Positions 14,207-19,704 of a DNA stretch of 19,704 nt are shown here, one piece after another. The DNA comes from Aestuariivita sp049276915. Its GTDB lineage: Bacteria; Pseudomonadota; Alphaproteobacteria; Rhodobacterales; Rhodobacteraceae. Below the pieces are notes generated by a model. The model was not told the origin of the DNA. It made no database searches and worked only from the letters and a program-made list of their open reading frames with translations. Location: the NCBI RefSeq assembly GCF_049276915.1, contig NZ_JBASXK010000039.1, positions 1-19,704 on the forward strand. The letters are read 5' to 3'. Numbering within the stretch: position 1 is the first letter of the stretch; every line of letters starts with the position of its first letter. A program made the translations under genes and the position numbers.

Positions 14207-15597
14207 CACTTGGGTCCGATCATCTGTTCGGGACGCACCACGCGGTCGAATGTTTCGGCGTCGACAAAGCCAAGGGCGATGGCTTCCTCCTTGAGGGTCG
14301 TGCCGTTCTTATGCGCGGTCTTGGCGACTTTGGTGGCGTTGTCATAGCCGATTTCCGGCGCAAGGGCCGTGACCAGCATCAGCGATTCCCGCATCAGCTT
14401 GTCGATGCGCACCTCGTCGGCCAGCAACCCGTCCACGAGATTGTCGGTGAAGGCGACCGATGCATCGCCAAGCAGTTGCATGGATTGCAGCACGTTATAG
14501 GCCATCATCGGTTTATAGACGTTCAGCTCGAAATGGCCTTGCGATCCTGCAAAGCCGACGGCGGCATCATTGCCCATGACATGCGCGCACACCTGTGTGA
14601 GCGCTTCGCATTGAGTCGGGTTCACCTTACCCGGCATGATCGACGAGCCGGGTTCGTTTTCCGGCAGGATCAACTCGCCCAGACCACAGCGCGGACCCGA
14701 GCCAAGCAGGCGGATGTCATTGGCGATCTTGAACAGCGAGGAGGCCACCGTTTTCAACGACCCCGAAAGTTCGACCATTGCGTCATGCGCGGCAAGCGCC
14801 TCGAATTTGTTGGGAGCGGTCACAAAGGGCAGGCCGGTGATGTCGGCCATATGGCCCGCCACCGCTTCGGCCCAGCCGTGCCGGGTGTTCAGCCCGGTGC
14901 CCACGGCGGTGCCGCCCTGCGCCAGTTCATAGATATGCCCCAGAGATGTCTTGACGCGCGCGATTCCCATGGCGACCTGATGGGCATAGCCCGAAAACTC
15001 CTGACCCAGCGTCAGGGGAGTGGCGTCCTGGGTGTGGGTTCTGCCAATCTTGATGATCCCGTCAAAGGCCTCGACCTTGGCTTGCAAGGCAGCGTGCAGC
15101 TTCTCCAGACCGGGCAAAAGCACGTCATGGGCAGTCATGGCAGCGGCGATATGCATGGCCGTCGGGAACGTATCGTTCGAGGATTGACCCATGTTGCAGT
15201 GATCATTGGGATGAACCGGGTCCTTGGTGCCCATCACGCCGCCCAGAATTTCGATGGCGCGGTTGGCGATGACTTCATTGGCGTTCATGTTGGATTGGGT
15301 GCCCGATCCGGTCTGCCAGACCACCAAAGGGAAGTTGTCGTCGAACTTGCCGCTGACGACTTCGGCTGCGGCCTGAACGATCGCATCCGCCAGGTTCGGA
15401 TCCAGCGTGCCCTGAGCCTTGTTCTGCATGGCGCAGGCTTGCTTGATCACACCCAGCGCGCGCACGATGGCGATGGGTTGTTTCTCCCAGCCGATGGGGA
15501 AATTGATGATCGAACGTTGTGTTTGCGCACCCCAGTATTTGTCTGCGGGGACCTCAAGAGGGCCAAAGCTGTCGGTTTCGGTACGAGTCTGGGACAT
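14206..15597 (-). CDS. fumC: Fumarate hydratase, class II
   Basis: This 463-residue, iron-independent fumarase interconverts fumarate and L-malate in the TCA cycle and forms a cytoplasmic homotetramer. It begins MSQTRTETDSFGPLEVPADKYWGAQTQRS. TGSGTQSNMNANEV (97-109) and SSNDTFPTAMHI (139-150) belong to the active site. His188 sits in GRTHTQDATP, and Ser318 lies in the signature GSSIMPGKVNP (317-327). These positions match the classic E. coli FumC numbering. Its length is normal. A GGAG ribosome-binding site lies upstream of 15597. The stop overlaps the start of the DUF4169 gene by one base. Confidence 0.97.
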   Translation of the reverse strand: MSQTRTETDSFGPLEVPADKYWGAQTQRSIINFPIGWEKQPIAIVRALGVIKQACAMQNKAQGTLDPNLADAIVQAAAEVVSGKFDDNFPLVVWQTGSGTQSNMNANEVIANRAIEILGGVMGTKDPVHPNDHCNMGQSSNDTFPTAMHIAAAMTAHDVLLPGLEKLHAALQAKVEAFDGIIKIGRTHTQDATPLTLGQEFSGYAHQVAMGIARVKTSLGHIYELAQGGTAVGTGLNTRHGWAEAVAGHMADITGLPFVTAPNKFEALAAHDAMVELSGSLKTVASSLFKIANDIRLLGSGPRCGLGELILPENEPGSSIMPGKVNPTQCEALTQVCAHVMGNDAAVGFAGSQGHFELNVYKPMMAYNVLQSMQLLGDASVAFTDNLVDGLLADEVRIDKLMRESLMLVTALAPEIGYDNATKVAKTAHKNGTTLKEEAIALGFVDAETFDRVVRPEQMIGPK

Positions 15598-15660
15598 GGG
15601 AGGCTCCGTGTGTATACGATTGCATGCCGTTTAGCGGGATGGCGTGGCTCGCGCAACAGA

Positions 15661-15679
15661 GCAGTTGCGCGCAATCTGC
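15661..15679. promoter_or_regulatory. Palindrome in the fumC / orphan-gene divergent region
   Basis: TTGCGCGCAA (15665-15674) is a perfect 10-bp palindrome, flanked by GCAG (15661-15664) and CTGC (15676-15679), with one unpaired T. It lies 64 bases before the fumC start in the 221-base divergent spacer and could be an operator or part of a promoter region. No clear -35/-10 pair for fumC is seen. Confidence 0.25.
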
Positions 15680-15765
15680 ACAATCCGGATCAGGCGAAAA
15701 TCATAGCTGAATCCCGTCAAGAAAGCCGAATGCGGACAAAACACAGGAAGATGATGACAAGTGTC

Positions 15766-15794
15766 TTTAACTGGCGCATATCCAGACCTATCTT
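15766..15794 (+). promoter_or_regulatory. Possible promoter of the exported-protein gene
   Basis: TTTAAC (15766-15771) and TATCTT (15789-15794) are exactly 17 bases apart. They lie 25 bases before the TTG start at 15819. The -35 element is a weak match to consensus and the -10 matches at four positions. Confidence 0.25.
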
Positions 15795-15818
15795 AAGTCA
15801 AATTGTCGGAGAAAACCC

Positions 15819-16382
15819 TTGGTCACTGTAACTGGTCGTACTGCGTCATTCGCTCAGGTCATTCTGGTTGCGGGCTTGTGTGTGCTTCTGGCAAGCGCAA
15901 GTTTCGCCAAAAGTGCCGTTCTGGAGGCTTTTGAAGGGGCATATGCGGGCTCTGCCGAAGTCACGAGTTCCGATGGCACCAAGAGAATGCGCGATATGAG
16001 CGTCGAGATCACGGTAACCAGGGAGGGCTTCAACGTCGCCTGGAGTACAACCTCGTATCGCGCGGACGGCAGTGCCAATGAAAAATCCTATGAGGTCGAA
16101 TTCGTACCCAGTGAGCGGGACGGTGTCTATTCGGCCGCGATGGAGCGCAACGTGTTTGGCCACGAGGTGCAGCTTGATCCGATGCAGGGTGAGCCTTTTG
16201 TCTGGGCGCGCATCCAGAATGGCACCATGACGGTGTTCTCATTGTTTGTAGACGATGCCGGCGGGTATGAGATCCAGCAGTTTGACCGCACGTTGACAGA
16301 TGGCGGTCTGACACTGGACTTCCAGGCGGTTCGAAATGGCGAGCGCACGCGCACCATCACGACATTCCTGGAAAAACAGTAG
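15819..16382 (+). CDS. Exported protein of unknown function
   Basis: This 187-residue protein is not recognised. It starts with TTG, supported by GGAG at 15808-15811 with 7-base spacing; no ATG precedes the hydrophobic region. Residues about 12-30 (QVILVAGLCVLLASASFA) form a signal peptide with a likely cleavage site after ASASFA. The mature part begins LEAFEGAYAGSAEV and is mostly predicted beta strand, with regular alternation and a pattern of GxYxGxAEV, a strand, then TREGFNVAWSTTSY. It recalls small periplasmic beta-barrel or lipocalin-like proteins, but no family motif is clear. There are no cysteines in the mature part. The stop codon is immediately followed by the stop codon of the convergent sspB, with no spacer. 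Confidence 0.75.
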   Translation: MVTVTGRTASFAQVILVAGLCVLLASASFAKSAVLEAFEGAYAGSAEVTSSDGTKRMRDMSVEITVTREGFNVAWSTTSYRADGSANEKSYEVEFVPSERDGVYSAAMERNVFGHEVQLDPMQGEPFVWARIQNGTMTVFSLFVDDAGGYEIQQFDRTLTDGGLTLDFQAVRNGERTRTITTFLEKQ

Positions 16383-16853
16383 TTACTTGCGGAAGCGATC
16401 CAGCGATACGATCTCGGCATCTGCATGATGCGGTTTGTCGCCGGTTTTCTCGTCCGAGCCTTTTCCCGGATCGGGGTCGTCATCTCCGTCCGATCCGTCA
16501 TCCGCATTTTCAAAGCGCAGTCCGAATTCCACTGACGGGTCAACGAATGTCTTGATCGCGTCATAGGGGATATACAGGGGCTCGGGCTGGTCACCGAAAT
16601 TCAGCGTAACCGAAAAGCCTTCATCGCCGATCTCGAGGTTTTCATACCAGTGCTGCATGACCACCGTCATCTCGGCGGGATAGCGTTCGCGCAGCCAGTC
16701 AGCGATATTGACGTCCTCATGCGTCGTATCAAACGTGATGAAGAAGTGATGCGCGCCGGGCAGGCCCTGATCCGCTACATCCTGCAGAACGGTCTTGATC
16801 AGCCCCCGCATCGCGCGGTGCATCAGATTGCCGTAGTCAATGTCTCGCGTCAT
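16383..16853 (-). CDS. sspB: SspB-family ClpXP adaptor
   Basis: This 156-residue protein begins MTRDIDYGNLMHRAMRGLI and contains LPGAHHFFITFDTTHEDVNI, YPAEMTVVMQHWYENLEI, FSVTLNFGDQPEPLYIPYDAI and FVDPSVEFGLRF. These are conserved blocks of alphaproteobacterial SspB. SspB binds ssrA-tagged and other substrates and tethers them to the protease ClpXP. An acidic, disordered linker (about 115-145) leads to a short conserved C-terminal peptide, EIVSLDRFRK, which is probably the ClpX-binding tail. I chose the start at 16853 because family members begin MxRDIDYGNLM. A start at 16883 would add ten residues and has no visible ribosome-binding site. Confidence 0.9.
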   Translation of the reverse strand: MTRDIDYGNLMHRAMRGLIKTVLQDVADQGLPGAHHFFITFDTTHEDVNIADWLRERYPAEMTVVMQHWYENLEIGDEGFSVTLNFGDQPEPLYIPYDAIKTFVDPSVEFGLRFENADDGSDGDDDPDPGKGSDEKTGDKPHHADAEIVSLDRFRK

Positions 16854-16958
16854 GGATCCGTACCCGTGGTTCACCCTCAACATACGAGTTTTGCCGCGAA
16901 ACGAAAGAGCGTGATGTTCGCCGCGCGGATTTGGCCGACCTGGTGCCTGCAGATATGC

Positions 16959-18221
16959 CTAGAGACCAAGCAGCGACAGAAGAATTCCGCAGATTGCGCT
17001 GAGACCGAGAACCGCTGGAAGCGATCGTTTGACCCAGAACAGGGCAATGGCGGCCAGCGCAAAAAGCAGCACGGCAGTGGCATCAAAACTGGTGACATCC
17101 GGCACAACGAGGGCGGGAAGCATCCCGGGCGACGCAAGCATGGTGCTGAAAAACACATGCAAGGCAAACCACAGTGACAGGTTCGCGATCACACCGACCA
17201 CGGCTGCCGTGATACCCGCAAGCGCCCCCCTCAGACGTGGGGCGTTGGCCAGGCGTTCCACATGGGGCGCAGCCACGAAGATGAACAGAAAACACGGCAT
17301 GAACGTTGCCCAGAGGCTGACGATGGCGGCGGCAAAGGCCAGCGCAAACCCACCCGAACCATAGCCTGCCAGCATTGCGACGAATTGCGTGACCAGGATC
17401 AGCGGACCGGGGGTGGTTTCGGCCAGTCCCAAGGCAGCGATCATCTGTTGCGTGGTGATCCAGCCGAAATCGCTGACCACGGTTTGTGTCATATAAGCCA
17501 GCAGCGCATAGGCTCCGCCAAAGCTGATCGTTGCAAGCCATGCAAAGAACCAGCCGATATGCGCAAGGGTATCGGCACCAGCCACAGTCAGCAACGCAAG
17601 GGGCGCAAGCCAGAGTGTTCCCCAGAACAGAGCCGTGCGCAGGCTGCTTGCCCAGTCCGGGGCAGCGGCGGGCAGGTCCGTGTCGGGATCGCCGTGCGAT
17701 CTGAAAAAGCCCCAGAGGGCGGCAAGAGCCAGGATCAGGGGAAAGGGCAGACCAAAGGCAAAGATCCCGACAAAGGATAGGGTGGCAATGATCCAGTCCC
17801 AGGTTCCGTTCAACGCGCGTTTTGAAAGCCCCTTGAGCGCCGCCAGAACGATCGCGATCACTGCCGCCTTGATGCCCAGAAACGCGGCCTGAACCACGGG
17901 CACTTGACCCCAGATCACATAGACCACCATCAGGGCGGCGATCACCGCCGCACCGGGCAGAACGAACAACGCGCCTGCCAGCAAACCGCCCGCCACCCCG
18001 CGCAGACGCCAGCCTGCATAGGTTGCCAGTTGCATCGCTTCGGGGCCGGGCAGGAGCATGCACAGCGACAGGGCCCGCAAATAGGTCTGTTCACTAAGCC
18101 AGGGCCGCGTGTCGACAAGCTCGCGGTGCATCAGGCTGATCTGGGCGGCAGGCCCGCCAAAGGACAACAGACCGATGCGTCCGAACACGTGGATCAGATC
18201 ACGCCAGGACGGAGAGCTCAT
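16959..18221 (-). CDS. chrA: Chromate transporter, CHR family (long form)
   Basis: This 420-residue inner-membrane protein has two homologous halves, as in long-chain CHR transporters. Each half has the family motif: FGGPAAQISLMHRELV with LPGPEAMQLATYAGWRLRG in the N-half, and SFGGAYALLAYM with TTPGPLILVTQFVAMLAGYG in the C-half. There are about ten or more hydrophobic segments. ChrA exports chromate and gives chromate resistance; many homologues have unproven substrates, and sulfate or other oxyanions are alternatives. I chose the start at 18221 because AGAGGGG lies 8 bases upstream and the protein then starts near the conserved WRDLIHVFGRIGLLSFGG. An upstream GTG at 18317 would add 32 residues without family support. 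No chrB regulator is adjacent. Confidence 0.92.
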   Translation of the reverse strand: MSSPSWRDLIHVFGRIGLLSFGGPAAQISLMHRELVDTRPWLSEQTYLRALSLCMLLPGPEAMQLATYAGWRLRGVAGGLLAGALFVLPGAAVIAALMVVYVIWGQVPVVQAAFLGIKAAVIAIVLAALKGLSKRALNGTWDWIIATLSFVGIFAFGLPFPLILALAALWGFFRSHGDPDTDLPAAAPDWASSLRTALFWGTLWLAPLALLTVAGADTLAHIGWFFAWLATISFGGAYALLAYMTQTVVSDFGWITTQQMIAALGLAETTPGPLILVTQFVAMLAGYGSGGFALAFAAAIVSLWATFMPCFLFIFVAAPHVERLANAPRLRGALAGITAAVVGVIANLSLWFALHVFFSTMLASPGMLPALVVPDVTSFDATAVLLFALAAIALFWVKRSLPAVLGLSAICGILLSLLGL

Positions 18222-18440
18222 GGCGCGCGCCCCTCTGGATGCTCGGGATGTTGGCTGGCCATCGGCATGTCTCCCAACAACACAGGTAAACATGCGAACC
18301 TTGGGCTCATGCCTCACGGGGCGTTCGCGCCTATCCCCAGGCTCAGTGATGAAGCCACCGGGGGTGCATTTGTCAAGCTTTCAGGCCGGACACGGGCAAG
18401 ATGTGTCGGACGGGGATGCAAAATCATAAACCCTAGGGAT

Positions 18441-18477
18441 TATCCAAAGGGTGTTCCAGCGATACACCCTTTGGATA
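18441..18477. repeat. Perfect 14-bp inverted repeat, 9-base spacer
   Basis: TATCCAAAGGGTGT (18441-18454) is perfectly inverted at 18464-18477. No T tract follows on either strand, so it is unlikely to be a simple terminator. It could be a regulator-binding site or a strong RNA hairpin. It lies about 220 bases before the chrA start and about 250 before the decarboxylase start. Confidence 0.85.
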
Positions 18478-18649
18478 TGCTGCGTCTTTAGTTGTTATTT
18501 ATCAGATAGATAAAGACCAAAATTTATTTAACCCTTTGTCCAGCTTCCCGAAAGCCCCGCATCCATCAAAGCTGGAGCAGTCACGAATCTGCGTGATGGG
18601 GGAAATTTATTTGGAAAATCCAAAAGCATAGGTGCGTTTCAGCACTGTG

Positions 18650-18667
18650 CGAAGGAGTTATCCTTCG
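18650..18667 (+). repeat. Short hairpin in the presumed leader of the decarboxylase gene
   Basis: CGAAGGA (18650-18656) and TCCTTCG (18661-18667) are perfectly inverted around GTTA. The hairpin ends 57 bases before the start codon at 18725. The left arm contains AAGGA, which is a ribosome-binding-like sequence. Confidence 0.5.
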
Positions 18668-18724
18668 GACAAGAGCCACTGGGCGCGCACCTCGAATTTT
18701 GAAAAAGACGTTTGGGAGCGCTTT

Positions 18725-19704
18725 ATGATTAAAGAATGGAAACACGGGACCAAGAAGAATGCCCGTTCAGAACAAACCCTGATAAGTATAACACAGAAAA
18801 CGCAGACCGTCATGATCACCGGTGGGGCCGGTTTTCTGGGATCAGCGCTGTGCGATCATTACATCAGTCGCAACTTCCGTGTCATCTGCCTGGACAACCT
18901 GTCCACCGGGCGCCTTCAGAACATCGAGCATCTGATGGATGTCGAGGGGTTTTCCTTTGTCAAGCATGACGTGGCCGATCCCTATGACACCGCCGAAAAC
19001 ATCGACTTTATCTACAACATGGCCTGTCCCGCCTCACCGCCGAAGTACCAGATTGATCCGATCGACACATTTCATACCATCGTGATGGGATCGGACAACC
19101 TGCTGGGACTGGCTGAACGAAAAGGGGCCAGGATTCTCGAGGCGTCAACCTCGGAAATCTACGGTGATCCCGAAGTCTCGCCACAGGGGGAAGGCTATCG
19201 GGGCAATGTGAACACGATGGGTCCGCGCTCGTGCTATGACGAGGGCAAGCGTGCCGCCGAGACGCTGTTTCACGACTATCACGAGCGCCGGGGCGTGGAT
19301 ACGCGCGTGGCACGGATCTTCAACACCTATGGGCCGCGCATGGATCCCGAGGATGGGCGCGTGATCTCGAACTTCGTGATGCAGGCGCTTCGGGGCGAAC
19401 CGATCACGATCTATGGGGACGGCTCGCAGACGCGATCGTTCTGCTATGTGGACGATCTGGTCAAGGGTCTGGTTGCGCTGATGCATGCCGAGGGTGATTT
19501 CTCGGATGCGGTGAACCTTGGCAATCCCGGTGAATTCACGGTGCTGCAGCTGGCGCAGATCGTCATTGAGGAGACGAACTCCTCGTCCCAGATCACGCTT
19601 CTTCCCTTGCCTGTGGATGATCCCAGACAACGCTGCCCCGACATTCGGCAGGCGACGGAACGGTTGGGCTGGCAGCCCGAGATCCCGTTATTCGACGGGT
19701 TGCG
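18725..19704 (+). CDS. UDP-glucuronate decarboxylase (UDP-xylose synthase), 3' end outside window
   Basis: The frame is open to the right edge (326 complete codons, the last partial one encoding Arg). This NAD-dependent extended SDR enzyme converts UDP-glucuronate to UDP-xylose, a precursor of surface polysaccharides. Visible motifs are the Rossmann loop GGAGFLGS (33-40), STSEIYGDPEVSPQ with S143/E144, the catalytic Y171-x3-K175 in SCYDEGKRAAE, ARIFNTYGPRMDPEDGRVISNF, and DDPRQRCPDI, which holds the conserved substrate-binding Arg. DPEDGRVxSNF and DDPRQRCPDI separate this group from dTDP-glucose dehydratases and epimerases. I chose the start at 18725 because of GGGAG 6 bases upstream. That gives a basic 29-residue N-terminal extension before MITGGAGF; the alternative ATG at 18812 has no ribosome-binding site. 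Confidence 0.9.
   Translation, partial: MIKEWKHGTKKNARSEQTLISITQKTQTVMITGGAGFLGSALCDHYISRNFRVICLDNLSTGRLQNIEHLMDVEGFSFVKHDVADPYDTAENIDFIYNMACPASPPKYQIDPIDTFHTIVMGSDNLLGLAERKGARILEASTSEIYGDPEVSPQGEGYRGNVNTMGPRSCYDEGKRAAETLFHDYHERRGVDTRVARIFNTYGPRMDPEDGRVISNFVMQALRGEPITIYGDGSQTRSFCYVDDLVKGLVALMHAEGDFSDAVNLGNPGEFTVLQLAQIVIEETNSSSQITLLPLPVDDPRQRCPDIRQATERLGWQPEIPLFDGL

Larger units (their letters stand above)
18222..18724. other. AT-rich gene-free region with several inverted repeats
   Basis: This 503-base stretch between the divergent chrA and the decarboxylase gene holds no credible gene on either strand. Beyond about 18420 it is markedly more AT-rich than its surroundings. It contains the palindrome CCCTAGGG (18431-18438), a 14-bp inverted repeat (18441-18477), TTTATC/GATAAA (18498-18514), TTTGGA/TCCAAA (18610-18624) and CGAAGGA/TCCTTCG (18650-18667). 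It also has a 10-base direct repeat AAATTTATTT (18520-18529 and 18603-18612). No consensus sigma-70 promoter is evident. It probably carries the promoters and operators of both flanking genes and a leader of the decarboxylase gene. Confidence 0.6.

Noticed and set aside
14311..15831. A 506-residue plus-strand reading frame opposite fumC
   Set aside because: It is a shadow of fumC, which has all active-site signatures; the frame shows no recognisable domain.
18222..18317. An upstream GTG start giving ChrA 32 extra residues
   Set aside because: The extra residues are not hydrophobic or conserved. The start at 18221 has an AGAGGGG site and begins near the conserved first helix.
18441..18477. 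The 14-bp inverted repeat as an intrinsic terminator
   Set aside because: There is no T tract after the stem on either strand, and no gene ends close by on either side.

Overview
The window looks like chromosomal core sequence of an alphaproteobacterium of the Rhodobacteraceae (Roseobacter-type). This rests on GC-rich coding sequence and on several lineage-typical proteins: an F1-ATPase zeta-type inhibitor (DUF1476), an alphaproteobacterial SspB, a DUF4169 protein next to a ribbon-helix-helix protein, and an RNase E whose S1 domain is split by an acidic/basic insertion. I see no tRNA, rRNA, CRISPR array, insertion sequence or prophage gene.

Layout. 1-131 is the end of rpsI (ribosomal protein S9) with its terminator. 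251-625 is the zeta-subunit gene on the minus strand with its own terminator. 786-2521 is a purine cluster, purC-purS-purQ, on the plus strand. 2572-5725 is a two-component pair, a DctB-like sensor kinase and a DctD-like regulator, with no dicarboxylate transporter beside it. The regulator keeps the DctD architecture but has lost the GAFTGA loop that contacts sigma-54. 5726-6218 is a gene-free stretch that is probably the leader of rne (6219-8885). A TusA-family gene (minus) converges on rne and diverges from ccdA (plus, 9308-10060).

10150-12770 holds a membrane-anchored alpha/beta-hydrolase-like gene that overlaps a cytochrome P450 gene by four bases, so the two are probably co-translated. 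12848-13744 is a class I fructose-bisphosphate aldolase. It converges on a minus-strand operon that reads fumC, then a 57-residue DUF4169 protein, then a ribbon-helix-helix protein, joined by 1-base and 4-base overlaps. 15819-16382 is an unrecognised exported protein with a TTG start. Its stop codon directly abuts the stop codon of sspB (minus). chrA, a chromate-transporter family gene, follows on the minus strand.

18222-18724 is an unusually AT-rich, gene-free stretch with several inverted repeats, including a perfect 14-bp one. It precedes a UDP-glucuronate decarboxylase gene that runs off the right edge. That gene may open a surface-polysaccharide cluster.

Most genes are housekeeping: translation, purine synthesis, the TCA cycle, RNA turnover, protein quality control and cytochrome maturation. 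The points that most deserve a second look are the regulator without GAFTGA, the hydrolase-P450 pair, the fumC-DUF4169-RHH coupling, and the repeat-rich region before the decarboxylase. I found no convincing evidence of a wholly new multi-gene system.
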